This document shows, one piece after another, positions 1 to 8,101 of a stretch of 64,000 nucleotides of DNA. The notes below the pieces were generated by a model that did no database searches, was not told the DNA's origin, and worked only from the letters and a program-made list of their open reading frames with translations. Made by a program: the position numbers and the translations under genes. Positions within the stretch are counted from its first letter, which is position 1; each line of letters begins with the position of its first letter. The stretch is from Neorhizobium galegae (GTDB taxonomy: Bacteria > Pseudomonadota > Alphaproteobacteria > Rhizobiales > Rhizobiaceae). The stretch lies in the NCBI RefSeq assembly GCF_021391675.1, contig NZ_CP090096.1:1178001-1242000 (forward strand). The letters run 5' to 3'.

Positions 1-305
1 TACGGGCGAAAGGCGGCAAGGGTGGCCGCAACGGCGAATTCGTGCTGGCTCTGGCGCTGGCGATCGACGGCCACGACATCACCGCCCTGGCCGCCGATAC
101 GGATGGGATCGACGGCTCGGAAACCAATGCCGGCGCTTTCGCGGACGGCACGACGGCGAGACGCCTGCGGGCCGCCGGGCTCGACGGACGGAAGCTGCTT
201 GACGGCAATGACAGCTTTTCAGGATTTGCCGCGATTGGCGACATATTCGAAACGGGGCCAACCGGCACCAACGTCAATGATTTCCGGGCGATCCTGTTGA
301 GGTAG
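1..305 (+). CDS. Glycerate 2-kinase / hydroxypyruvate reductase (MOFRL family), C-terminal part
   Basis: Only the last 100 or so codons are inside the window; the gene enters from the left and is read in frame 3. The visible protein has the glycine-rich GGRN.EF segment, then [16 protein letters not shown] and a terminal GPTGTNVND block. These are the signature of the MOFRL domain of type II glycerate kinases, which phosphorylate D-glycerate to 2-phosphoglycerate in the cytosol; related proteins are annotated as TtuD in tartrate and glyoxylate metabolism. The start, N-terminal domain and operon partners lie outside the window, so the exact substrate cannot be judged. Confidence 0.85.
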   Translation, partial: RAKGGKGGRNGEFVLALALAIDGHDITALAADTDGIDGSETNAGAFADGTTARRLRAAGLDGRKLLDGNDSFSGFAAIGDIFETGPTGTNVNDFRAILLR

Positions 306-353
306 CCCGATGGAAGCCGGCCTCGCAGCCCTCTGCCCGCCAAATTGCGGCAA

Positions 354-1259
354 TCACTGCAACTGCGGTTTCCTCAGAAAATCATTCCGATCCGCCGACT
401 TCACTCTGAGCCAGGCCTCCCGTCCGTCGCGCAAAATGCGCATCGGGATTTCGGCACCCGGAGGCCCGCTGTTCCAGATCTTGCGGTAGAAGTCCGCGAG
501 CCCGTCGACCTCGCCGTCGCGGATTTCCGAAATCACGTCGCCGCGCTTGAGCCCCGCCTTTGCCGCCGGACCGTTTTCGGTGACGCTCATGACCACGACT
601 TCGCCATTGCTTTCCGCCGACATCGCCCCGAGCCAGGGGCGTGGCGGGCGGTTGAATTCGCCGCGATTGAGGAGATCGTCGAGGATAGGCTTCAAAAGGT
701 TGACAGGCACGACCATGTTGATGTCGGCGATCTCGCCGCCGCGGCTCATCTGCAGGCGCAGCGATCCGACCCCAAGCAGCTTGCCTTCCGTATCGATCAG
801 CGCCGCCCCGCCCCAAGAGGGGTGGGCGGGTGCGATGAAGATCGCCTCATCCAGCAGATATTCCCAATACCCCGCGAATTCCTGCTTGGCGACGATGTTG
901 CCGCGCACATATTCTCCCTCGCCATCGGCGAAGATAATTGGATCGCCGAGCGTCGCGGTCGCGGAATCGCCGATCTGAAGCGCCGGCAGATCCAGCGGCG
1001 CCATGGCCTGCACGAGGCCGAAACCGCTTTCCTGATCATAGGCCAGCGCATGGGCCGGCACGACGCGGCCGTCCTGGCGTGTCAGCCAGACGTCCTCTGC
1101 TTCGGTGATCAGGTAACCGATCGTCAGCACCAACCCGTTTTCGCGGATCACCACGCCGCTACCTTCCCGGCGGGTGCCGAGAGTATTGGCCGTAAAGGCG
1201 TTGTCCGGAATTGAAGCACGCACGGCCACGACCGACCGTAAACTTTTCTCGATATCCAT
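354..1259 (-). CDS. HtrA-like PDZ protein lacking the catalytic triad
   Basis: A 301-residue protein with a trypsin-like HtrA fold (about residues 5-195) followed by one PDZ domain (about 205-290, with PAAKAGLKRGDVI typical of PDZ). The ATG at 1259 is preferred over the longer frame because AGGA lies 8 bases upstream. Set against DegP-type proteases, the His position reads TIGYLI (Tyr49), the Asp position reads SGFGL (Gly79) and the Ser position reads PSWGG (Trp149), so all three triad residues are replaced. There is no signal peptide, so a cytoplasmic scaffold or peptide-binding role is more likely than proteolysis. The family call is confident; loss of activity rests on a manual alignment. 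Confidence 0.85.
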   Translation of the reverse strand: MDIEKSLRSVVAVRASIPDNAFTANTLGTRREGSGVVIRENGLVLTIGYLITEAEDVWLTRQDGRVVPAHALAYDQESGFGLVQAMAPLDLPALQIGDSATATLGDPIIFADGEGEYVRGNIVAKQEFAGYWEYLLDEAIFIAPAHPSWGGAALIDTEGKLLGVGSLRLQMSRGGEIADINMVVPVNLLKPILDDLLNRGEFNRPPRPWLGAMSAESNGEVVVMSVTENGPAAKAGLKRGDVISEIRDGEVDGLADFYRKIWNSGPPGAEIPMRILRDGREAWLRVKSADRNDFLRKPQLQ

Positions 1260-1413
1260 GATGCAAATCCTGATGAGGCAATACGCGGTCCGGAACCCCG
1301 CAAGGGTCTGCAAAGGCCAACCATACCGTCTCTTTAAGGTATGAATGTGGACGGCGTGGAGCAAGAGGCCGGCGAGAAACTCCTGCTTGCAAAAGTGTCT
1401 ACCTCATGTGGGT

Positions 1414-1437
1414 CCCCTCCCCGCTTCCGGGAAGGGG
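1414..1437 (-). terminator. GC-rich hairpin downstream of the DUF992 gene
   Basis: A 10-bp stem with one G-U type pair and a 4-base loop begins 14 bases past the stop of the minus-strand gene at 1451. There is no T-tract after it, so it may act as a 3' RNA hairpin or be a fragment of an intergenic repeat rather than an intrinsic terminator. Confidence 0.35.
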
Positions 1438-1450
1438 AAGCGTGGAATGC

Positions 1451-1984
1451 TCAGCCCGCTGGCGTCAGGGTGACCGACGTGCCGGTTGCGGCGACGTTGA
1501 GGCCGAGCTGGCCGGTAACGCTCACCGTCTGCAGGTGGATGGAACCCGCGGTACCGCCGACGAGGATATTGGCGCCGATGCCGGCACCGACGGTGGCTTC
1601 AGCCGTCGCGCCCTGATAGAGGCCGCCCAGCGAACCGTGGTGATAACCGGCGGTCGGGGCGAAGACGGCCCAGATCAGCCGCGAGCGGGTCGTGAAGCCG
1701 AGATCTACGCCCATCTTGCGCACCACACCGGTATAACGGTCGAGCGGTTCACTGCCGATCGCCGTCGTAAAGACACAATCGGCTTCCTTGGCGGAACCAA
1801 GCACGTAACCGACGCCGCCGCCGATCGAGCAATCGAGATAACCGATGCGAACGCCGCCGCGCTGGTCCTGTTCTTCATAAACCGGGACACGATCCCGGCG
1901 GGCGATCACATCGGCGGAAAAGGCGGCTCCGGCGCTGGTCACGACCGGCAAAGCGGCGAGCGCCACGGCAACAATCTTCTTCAT
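1451..1984 (-). CDS. DUF992 domain-containing secreted protein
   Basis: A 177-residue protein that starts with a clear Sec signal peptide (MKK, then a hydrophobic stretch ending near ASA/FSA at about residue 23). The mature part has RIGYLDCSIGGGVGY, two spaced cysteines and a glycine/alanine-rich C-terminal half, matching the DUF992 family common in Rhizobiales. The biochemical role is unknown; location should be periplasm or outer surface. It stands alone, with a 270-base upstream gap to the divergent DUF1206 gene. A hairpin follows the stop codon. Confidence 0.85.
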   Translation of the reverse strand: MKKIVAVALAALPVVTSAGAAFSADVIARRDRVPVYEEQDQRGGVRIGYLDCSIGGGVGYVLGSAKEADCVFTTAIGSEPLDRYTGVVRKMGVDLGFTTRSRLIWAVFAPTAGYHHGSLGGLYQGATAEATVGAGIGANILVGGTAGSIHLQTVSVTGQLGLNVAATGTSVTLTPAG

Positions 1985-2254
1985 CCCTGTACTCCTTTAA
2001 TTATTCAGCCGCCCCTGTTGAGACTCGTGCGAGCGGATTTGGCAGCGTTGGGAAACGCATGTGGCGGAAGAATGATCCCACGCCCGTTGCACACGAATTA
2101 TCACCGAATTGTTCCAAGCGTGAGTTGGCCCCATTGCGCCGCCCCTGCGTCAGCGGTTCGCGGAATTGGCCGGGAGGAGAAACAGGGGCATCGGCTACCT
2201 TCCGGAACCGCGGCCATCCAGGCACGTTCCTGTCGATCTTTCGAGGAGATCGGA

Positions 2255-3082
2255 ATGGACAAGGACAGGAAACTGGAATGGCTGGCGAGGTCCGGGTATG
2301 CGGCCAGGGGGGCCGTATACGTCCTGATCGCCGGCATGGCGTCGCTCTCGACCCTCGGCGGTGGAGAGCCCGATTCCAATTCCGCGCTGCAGATCGTATT
2401 GGAACAGCCTTTCGGACAAATCTGGCTCGGCGTGATCGGCATGGGCCTGATCGGCTTCATCCTCTGGCGAGTGGCGCAATCGATCCTCAACACCGACCGG
2501 CATCAGAACAATGCGAAAGGGTATCTGGTCAGGGCGGGTCTTCTCGTCAGCGCCGCCACCTATACCGGTCTCGCCTTCTACGCGGTCGGGCAGGCCCTGC
2601 ATCTCGGCTTCGGCGCGGGATCGTCCGGAGCCCGCGAAAGCTGGACCGCCTGGCTGATGCAGCAGCCGTTCGGTCGCTATCTTGTCGCAGGCGTCGGCCT
2701 TGCGATCATCGGTGCCGGCTGCGCCCAGGCGGCCAAGGGCTTCAAACGTGGATATCTTCGCTTTTTCGAAAGCGGATTCGAACAGCGAGCTGTCCTCAAT
2801 GGCATCTGTGCCTACGGCCTGCTGGCGCGGGGCGTCATATTCCTCATTATCGGCGGGTTCTTCATCTATGCCGCCTTCGCTGTCGATCCGAACCAGGCCG
2901 GCGGCCTGGCGGATGCGCTCGCGTGGGTGCGCCAGCTTCCGTTCGGAGCTATCCTCTATGGAATGGCGGCAATCGGACTTTTCGCCTTCGGCCTCTATGG
3001 ATTGATCGAGGCCCGGTACAGGATCGTGCAGCCGCCTTCGATGGATCGGCCGCTCCGCGCGATGCGGTCGGCCGTGAACTGA
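2255..3082 (+). CDS. DUF1206 integral membrane protein
   Basis: The protein of 275 residues begins at the ATG at 2255, which follows a GAGGA ribosome site; the open frame runs much further upstream but without coding character. It holds about six hydrophobic segments arranged as three repeats, each opening with an ARSGYAARG- or LLARGVIF-like motif followed by two helices. This is the three-fold repeat architecture of DUF1206 membrane proteins. Function is unknown. It is followed 19 bases later by a PAP2 phosphatase on the same strand, so the two may be co-transcribed in an envelope or lipid context. Confidence 0.85.
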   Translation: MDKDRKLEWLARSGYAARGAVYVLIAGMASLSTLGGGEPDSNSALQIVLEQPFGQIWLGVIGMGLIGFILWRVAQSILNTDRHQNNAKGYLVRAGLLVSAATYTGLAFYAVGQALHLGFGAGSSGARESWTAWLMQQPFGRYLVAGVGLAIIGAGCAQAAKGFKRGYLRFFESGFEQRAVLNGICAYGLLARGVIFLIIGGFFIYAAFAVDPNQAGGLADALAWVRQLPFGAILYGMAAIGLFAFGLYGLIEARYRIVQPPSMDRPLRAMRSAVN

Positions 3083-3101
3083 AATTGAGCAAGGAGTTTG
3101 A

Positions 3102-3809
3102 ATGGCATTCCATCAGCGCGTGACACGCAGAGTGGTCGAAAGGGTCATGACTTTCGAGCCGATCGGCTTGATGATGGTCGCCTTTCTGGCAGGCGGGCTT
3201 TTCGTCTTCTTCCGGTTGACCGACGAGGTTCTGGAAGGCGAGACCCATGCCTTCGACGAGAAGATTCTTCTGGCCCTGCGCAACGCCACAGATCTTGCGA
3301 CGCCGCTCGGACCCTATTGGCTCAATCATGCCATGGGAGACATCACGGCGCTCGGCGGCGTCACCGTGCTGACCCTGATGACCGTGATGGGAACGGCCTT
3401 CCTCCTGCTGTCGCGGCAAAAGGCGATCGCGCTCTTCATGTTCCTGTCGATCGCCGGCGGCTGGCTTTTGAGTTCGTTGCTGAAGCTCGGCGTGGCACGT
3501 CCGAGGCCGGATATCGTGCCGCATCTGGTCGAAGTCAGCGATCTCAGTTTTCCAAGCGGCCACGCAATGCTGTCGGCCGTCACCTATCTGACGCTCGGAG
3601 CGCTGCTGTCGCGCGCCCAACCCTACCGCTCGACGCGGATCTTCCTGATCGGCGCGGCGATCGTCCTGACATTCATCATCGGTTTCAGCCGTGTCTATCT
3701 CGGCGTCCACTACCCGACCGACGTCCTTGGCGGCTGGTGCGCCGGCGCGACCTGGGCACTGGCGTGCTGGATGATTGCCAGACGCTACATCTCCGTGGCG
3801 CCGGAGTAA
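3102..3809 (+). CDS. PAP2-family membrane phosphatase
   Basis: A 235-residue membrane protein with all three phosphatase signature blocks: KLGVARPRPD (about residues 128-137), SFPSGHA (about 150-156) and SRVYLGVHYPTDVLGG (about 190-205). These hold the Lys/Arg, Ser-Gly-His and Arg/His/Asp residues that dephosphorylate lipid phosphates such as phosphatidate, undecaprenyl pyrophosphate or phosphatidylglycerophosphate. About six membrane helices are expected, with the active site facing the periplasm. AAGGAG precedes the ATG. A small GC hairpin spans the stop codon (3799-3816) before the convergent TIGR02588 gene. The lipid substrate cannot be told from sequence. Confidence 0.9.
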   Translation: MAFHQRVTRRVVERVMTFEPIGLMMVAFLAGGLFVFFRLTDEVLEGETHAFDEKILLALRNATDLATPLGPYWLNHAMGDITALGGVTVLTLMTVMGTAFLLLSRQKAIALFMFLSIAGGWLLSSLLKLGVARPRPDIVPHLVEVSDLSFPSGHAMLSAVTYLTLGALLSRAQPYRSTRIFLIGAAIVLTFIIGFSRVYLGVHYPTDVLGGWCAGATWALACWMIARRYISVAPE

Positions 3810-3843
3810 TCCGGCGACTTGCCGGGGTGATTTCCGCAATCCC

Positions 3844-4254
3844 TCACGGATCGATATACCCGACCGCCCGGACCCGCACCTCGCGAGCCCCCGGATCCTG
3901 AGAAAACAGGACGGCGCCGGAGGATTTGGATTGCGCCGGCACGTAGTCGAAGGTGACGTCTGCGTCCTCGACGATGTTGCCGCCATCCAGAATCTCGCCT
4001 CGTACGGTAACGGCAGCAGCCGTCGCCGTCGCCTTGTTGGCGATATCGAAGGCGACACGGTAGCCGCCTTCGGTCTGGCGCCTCTCCGTGATGGCGATTG
4101 AGAATTCCGGTTGCATGTCGTCCTGCGTCCATGCCTGGTAGGCGACCCAGGAGATGGTGGCGACAACGACGAGCGCCGAAACCGCGCCGGTCGCCCATTC
4201 GATCCAGTGTGGCTCCTTGACTTCGGTGTGGCGCTTGTTGGCTGTGGTTGTCAT
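3844..4254 (-). CDS. TIGR02588 family protein
   Basis: A 136-residue protein with one N-terminal membrane helix (about residues 18-42, GAVSALVVVATISWVAYQAW) and a C-terminal soluble domain that looks like a small beta-sandwich, presumably periplasmic. The family is defined only by co-occurrence: TIGR02588 genes sit beside TIGR02587 membrane proteins, as here, with 13 bases between the two. It is the downstream gene of the pair. No function is established and no catalytic motif is visible. Confidence 0.8.
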   Translation of the reverse strand: MTTTANKRHTEVKEPHWIEWATGAVSALVVVATISWVAYQAWTQDDMQPEFSIAITERRQTEGGYRVAFDIANKATATAAAVTVRGEILDGGNIVEDADVTFDYVPAQSKSSGAVLFSQDPGAREVRVRAVGYIDP

Positions 4255-4267
4255 CGAGGGTCACTCG

Positions 4268-5164
4268 TTACAGGATGAGGCGGGCGGCGGCGGCCCCGAT
4301 TGCGCCGGGGAAACTCAGGACGATCGCCGACATCAGCATCTGCGTCGGCGCCGTATCGTCGAGCCGGCCGAAGGTCCAAAGCACGTAGAGGCTGATCAGC
4401 ATGGCGACCATGTAGCCTGGCAAAGTGAAGCGGAAGAAGGCGTGCCACCACGGCGTTTCGTTCGAAATTTCATGAGTGCCTTTGAAGGCGACCGCATAGA
4501 CGAACCCGTGCATGATGGCGATCGACAGGCCGATGGTGACGAGCGCGTGCCAGGGCGTCATCTTGTAGGCGATCAGGATGATTTCCTCCGTCGGAGCGAC
4601 GTTGAGGTTTAGAAAGAGGGCGCCGACTGCCATCAGAAAGAGTTCGCGGCTGTAGCTGGTGGAAATTTCGTCGGGCACCGCGCCACCGCCTTGCCCCTCA
4701 TCCTCCTCCCGGTCGTCCTCGTGTTCATCATTCCCGGACTGTCCGCCGAGCTGGGAACGGCCAAGCAGCGCGCCGATGCTTGCCGGCACGGACTGTATGG
4801 CGATCTTGCCGAGCATTTCGGAAAGCGGCATGTGGGGCTTGATATCGCCGAGCATGATGAGGACCGCTGCGGCTATGATAATGCCGAGGCCATAGGCGAT
4901 GGTGGCGTCGCGACAGGCTTCCGCCGCGGTGGACGTGCGTTCGAAACCGATCCGGTGGGCGAGCAATATGAGAAGCGGGATATTGGCGATCAGCAACAGG
5001 AACAGGCGCCAGCGTTCGATATAGAACCCGAGCTGCCAGAGCTCCATGGTCATTAACATCGGGATACCGAACAGCATGGCGCCGGCCGCGCCACGTCCGA
5101 GGCCGATCAGGAAATCCCGGCTTTCGCCTACGTCATTGCCCCGTTCCGCCCTGGCCCCGTTCAA
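4268..5164 (-). CDS. TIGR02587 family integral membrane protein
   Basis: A 298-residue polytopic membrane protein with roughly seven or eight hydrophobic helices. A strongly acidic cytoplasmic-type loop around residues 143-160 (runs of E and D) splits the two helical halves. The start is a TTG at 5164, supported by AAGGAG six bases upstream. It pairs with the TIGR02588 gene downstream, and the two are known as a conserved rhizobial pair without assigned function. The motif APTEEIILIAYKM after the acidic loop is the most polar part of the membrane half and might be functional. No transporter or enzyme signature is recognised. Confidence 0.8.
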   Translation of the reverse strand: MNGARAERGNDVGESRDFLIGLGRGAAGAMLFGIPMLMTMELWQLGFYIERWRLFLLLIANIPLLILLAHRIGFERTSTAAEACRDATIAYGLGIIIAAAVLIMLGDIKPHMPLSEMLGKIAIQSVPASIGALLGRSQLGGQSGNDEHEDDREEDEGQGGGAVPDEISTSYSRELFLMAVGALFLNLNVAPTEEIILIAYKMTPWHALVTIGLSIAIMHGFVYAVAFKGTHEISNETPWWHAFFRFTLPGYMVAMLISLYVLWTFGRLDDTAPTQMLMSAIVLSFPGAIGAAAARLIL

Positions 5165-5253
5165 TGCCGGCTCCTTTCCCTCTTGCGATAAGCGGAAAGA
5201 AACTCTGAAATCGGATCAAATGTTCCGCCCGGACGAGAACGCGGGACAAGGCA

Positions 5254-6054
5254 TCACCGATCGAACAGATCCTGCCATTGCTTCTCGCCGACCAGGCAGT
5301 CGCTGGAAGGCTGGTTAGTGGCGACCTTCTGCACGGTTGCCGGCGGCGTGAGGCCACTGATCTCCAGGACCAGCTTGCGGCGCACGGCAACGGCGAAATC
5401 CTCGATCTTGTGAACCGGCAGGACGAAGGAGCCGGGGCCGCCGATGACGCAGTCGCCGTAATATTTGTCGAGCCCGCCCGGCGCGCCGGAGGGCCTCAGC
5501 ATGATCGCCAGGCCGTTGATGATGATGCCGGCTTCCAGCGCCTTCCCACGGACCGGCACGACCGGATTGCCGGAATTGTTCGGCCCGTCGCCGGAAATGT
5601 CGATCACCTGACGCATGCCACGATAGGAATTGGCGACGATCATCGTTGCGCCCTGGGTGATCGCGGCGGAAATCGAAGTGCGGCGCTGGGTATTGATGGG
5701 CCGGGCCTCGAGCTTGGCGGCGAAATTGATCGCGTCCTGCTCGTTTTCGATGACTGTCCAGTCGATGATCGAATCCGGCACCACGTCGCCGGCCCATTCG
5801 AAATAGCTGATGGCGATGCGGCCGGTCAGCCCGGTCTTCACCGCGTCGATGAATTCCTTGTGCTTGAGCGCCTCGAGATATCCCTCGCGCTGGACGCGGA
5901 CTTCCTCGTAGTCCATCGAGCGGGACGTATCGACCGCGAGGACCAGTTCCACATCGACTTCACCTCCCTTTTGCTGCGCGACCATAGGGGCGGTGGCAGC
6001 GGCGGAAAGGCTCATGAGCATCGCGAGTGTTGTAAGCATTGCCAATCCAATCAC
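5254..6054 (-). CDS. DUF1194 secreted von Willebrand A-like protein
   Basis: A protein of up to 266 residues with an N-terminal signal peptide (hydrophobic to about residue 21, then TAPMVAQQ). The mature part has a VWA fold: LVLAVDTSRSMD is a MIDAS metal-binding motif (DxSxS-like), with ISGDGPNNSG as a second metal-site loop. DUF1194 proteins are exported, and metal-dependent protein binding is inferred from the fold. The listed start is GTG; an ATG five codons in (6039) is an equally good alternative because neither has a strong ribosome site. It stands alone, with no visible chaperone ATPase neighbour of the MoxR kind. Confidence 0.8.
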   Translation of the reverse strand: MIGLAMLTTLAMLMSLSAAATAPMVAQQKGGEVDVELVLAVDTSRSMDYEEVRVQREGYLEALKHKEFIDAVKTGLTGRIAISYFEWAGDVVPDSIIDWTVIENEQDAINFAAKLEARPINTQRRTSISAAITQGATMIVANSYRGMRQVIDISGDGPNNSGNPVVPVRGKALEAGIIINGLAIMLRPSGAPGGLDKYYGDCVIGGPGSFVLPVHKIEDFAVAVRRKLVLEISGLTPPATVQKVATNQPSSDCLVGEKQWQDLFDR

Positions 6055-6144
6055 TGCGTTATCGATTTCTTAAAACTGTAACACAGAGGCGACCGTGGGC
6101 GACTCTCCTCCGCGAGCCTGGCTTCAACTTTCGGTGATGGGACT

Positions 6145-6339
6145 TTATTCCGCAGCAAGGAATAGCCACTCCCGACCGGCCAGCGCCTTCAGCTTTTCGC
6201 CTTCGAGCCGATAGAAGACCCGAGTCTCCCTCCCGTCAAACCGGACCCGCTGGAACGGAGCCATTATCCCGGCGGCGCAAACTCGTGTCAAATTGAGGGA
6301 CAGGGCGATTTCCGATGGCCGCTGTTGACTTCGCAGCAC
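6145..6339 (-). CDS. Possible small protein, function unknown
   Basis: A 64-residue frame; a shorter form of 40 residues from an internal ATG at 6264 is also possible. The C-terminal half (FDGRETRVFYRLEGEKLKAL) reads like a small beta-hairpin protein, and nothing else covers this part of the 320-base gap between DUF1194 and the next gene. No good ribosome site is seen for either start and the family is not recognised, so this is a tentative entry. It could be noncoding leader sequence for the opposite-strand gene at 6375. Confidence 0.3.
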   Translation of the reverse strand: MLRSQQRPSEIALSLNLTRVCAAGIMAPFQRVRFDGRETRVFYRLEGEKLKALAGREWLFLAAE

Positions 6340-6374
6340 GCATATCGACAGAGTGGCGCAAAGAAGGAAACGCC

Positions 6375-6611
6375 ATGTCCAGGTCAGAAAAATTCATCGT
6401 GCTGCCGTTCAAGAAAGTCCGGGGCAACGTGACGCCTGGTGAGATGCGCGTGGCGTCGAACGCCGCTTCGGCAGAGAAGATCGCCCGCGCCATGGCCGAC
6501 CGTTTCGTCGGGGTCGCGGCCTATTCGGTTCAGGTCGATATGGAAAGCGGCGACATGTCCGATCCACGCATTCTCTGGCAGTCGGGCGAAATCGCCGATA
6601 TCGCTGCCTAG
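6375..6611 (+). CDS. Conserved hypothetical protein, 78 residues
   Basis: Begins at ATG 6375 with an AGAAGGAAA ribosome site about 5 bases upstream; the longer frame from 6315 lacks a site. The protein is small, soluble and mixed charged (KKVRGNVTPGEMRVASNAASAEKIARAMADRFVGV), with helix-forming A/E/K-rich sequence in the middle and an acidic tail. No domain is recognised. It is not in an operon: a divergent possible gene lies upstream and a convergent Pmp3-type peptide lies 48 bases downstream. Proteins of this kind are typical short hypotheticals in Rhizobiaceae. Confidence 0.65.
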   Translation: MSRSEKFIVLPFKKVRGNVTPGEMRVASNAASAEKIARAMADRFVGVAAYSVQVDMESGDMSDPRILWQSGEIADIAA

Positions 6612-6659
6612 CCCCCGGACCCGGCTGCTTCTTTCAGAGGCGACGCGGGTTCGATCCGG

Positions 6660-6818
6660 TTATTTCTTGAGGATCACCCACAGCGCATGCACGATGCCGG
6701 GAAGCCAGCCGCAGAGGGTGAGCAGGATATTCAGCCAGAAATGCAGGCCGAGCCCCACCTGCAGGAACACGCCGAGCGGCGGCAGGATGAAGGCGAGCAG
6801 AATGCGGATGATATCCAA
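6660..6818 (-). CDS. YqaE/Pmp3 family small membrane protein
   Basis: A 52-residue, two-helix membrane peptide, shorter than the usual 60-residue cut-off for gene calling. It starts at a TTG (6818), with GGAGAA 7 bases upstream. The sequence MDIIRILLAFILPPLGVFL, then GLHFWLNILLTLCGWLPG and a terminal WVILKK is diagnostic of the Pmp3/YqaE family, with the PPLGVFL turn between helices and the LPGxxHA motif near the end. Yeast and plant members affect membrane potential and salt tolerance; bacterial members are stress-associated but poorly characterised. Confidence 0.9.
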   Translation of the reverse strand: MDIIRILLAFILPPLGVFLQVGLGLHFWLNILLTLCGWLPGIVHALWVILKK

Positions 6819-6887
6819 CGGGCGTTCTCCGGGTTGATAAGGTCCGGCTGGTAACGCGCTGGAGGGGGATATGGTTTCAGAAGACGT

Positions 6888-8090
6888 TCACCGCAGCAGC
6901 GTCTTCGCGATGATCTCCAGCTGAATCTCGTTGCTGCCGCCGAAAATGCTCTGGGAGCGGGAATTGAAATAGACGGCGGAGGCAACCTTGCACTCTTCGT
7001 CGATCTCACTTCCCTCCGGCAGTTCGTGCAGCGGCCGGTGCTCTTCCCAGCGCAGCGCATCCGTGCCGAGGATCGAGGCGGCGAGTTCGGCGATCGACTG
7101 GCGGATGCGGCTGCGCTCGATCTTCATCGTCGAGGACGGCACCGACCCCGGATTGCCACCCGCCTGGACCTTGGACATGGCCGAAAGCTCCAGCATGTCA
7201 TTGGCGTCGACATCCGTGGCGATCTCGGCGAAGCGCGCCATGAATAGCGGATCGTCGATCATTTTTCGCCCGCCGGGCAGTGGTTCCGAGGCGAGCCGTT
7301 GGAGGCGCGCCAGCATGGCGCGCAGCATGCCGCCCGCGAAGGCGCCGCCCCGCTCGAATTCGAGCAGGTACTTTGCGATGTCCCAGCCCTCGCCCTCCTC
7401 GCCGATGCGGTCGGAGACCGGCACTTTCACGTCGTCGAAGAAGACCTGGTTGAACTCGTGCGTGCCGCAGATCGAGCGGATCGGCCGGATGGTGACGCCG
7501 GGCGATTTCAGGTCGATCAGGATGAAGGTGATGCCTTCCTGCTTCTTGCCCGTATCGGCAGTGCGCACCAGCGCGAACATCCGCGTGGCGTGATGCGCCA
7601 GCGTCGACCAGATCTTTGAGCCGTTGACGATGTATTGGTCGCCGTCGAGCACCGCCCTGGTCTTCAGCGATGCGAGGTCGGAGCCGGAGCCGGGTTCGGA
7701 ATAGCCCTGCGCCCAGACATCCTCGCCATTCAGGATGCGCGGCAGGTAGAAACTCTTCTGCGCCTCGTTGCCGTAGCGCATGATGACCGGGGCGATCATC
7801 TTGATCGAGGCGCCGCGGAAATGCGGCTCGCCGGCGCGTTCGCATTCCTGGTCGAAAATGTAGCGCTCGGCGAGCGTCCAGCCGGTGCCGCCATATTGCC
7901 TCGGCCAGGACGGGGCGACCCAGCCCTTGTCGTTGAGCTTCGCCTGCCATTTGAGGCCGACGGCGGGGTCTGCGAGGAAGCTGGGATTCAGCCGCTCGGC
8001 GCGCTTCAGGCCCTCGTCCAGATGAGTGTCCAAGAAGGTTCTAACCTCGTTGCGGAAGCGGACCTCTTCTTCCGTCATCAACAGATCCAT
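6888..8090 (-). CDS. Acyl-CoA dehydrogenase (catalytic-subunit type)
   Basis: A 400-residue FAD flavoprotein that would oxidise an acyl-CoA to the trans-2-enoyl-CoA. ATG at 8090 is supported by AGGAG 7 bases upstream; the longer frame is not coding. Features: QGYSEPGSGSDLAS (129-141, flavin and substrate loop), GSKIWST, and a C-terminal FGGSNEIQ.EI segment. The usual medium-chain Glu in the YEGT position is Gly here, but FER at 245-247 places a Glu at the isovaleryl-CoA dehydrogenase-type position. It lies 11 bases after the second dehydrogenase gene and closes the minus-strand phenylpropanoid-type run. Close relatives include PimC-like enzymes; the substrate is not determined. Confidence 0.88.
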   Translation of the reverse strand: MDLLMTEEEVRFRNEVRTFLDTHLDEGLKRAERLNPSFLADPAVGLKWQAKLNDKGWVAPSWPRQYGGTGWTLAERYIFDQECERAGEPHFRGASIKMIAPVIMRYGNEAQKSFYLPRILNGEDVWAQGYSEPGSGSDLASLKTRAVLDGDQYIVNGSKIWSTLAHHATRMFALVRTADTGKKQEGITFILIDLKSPGVTIRPIRSICGTHEFNQVFFDDVKVPVSDRIGEEGEGWDIAKYLLEFERGGAFAGGMLRAMLARLQRLASEPLPGGRKMIDDPLFMARFAEIATDVDANDMLELSAMSKVQAGGNPGSVPSSTMKIERSRIRQSIAELAASILGTDALRWEEHRPLHELPEGSEIDEECKVASAVYFNSRSQSIFGGSNEIQLEIIAKTLLR

Positions 8091-8101
8091 GGATAATCTC
8101 C

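Noticed and set aside
1406..2254. Upstream extension of the DUF1206 reading frame
   Set aside because: It is antisense to the DUF992 gene for most of its length; the ATG at 2255 has a good ribosome site.
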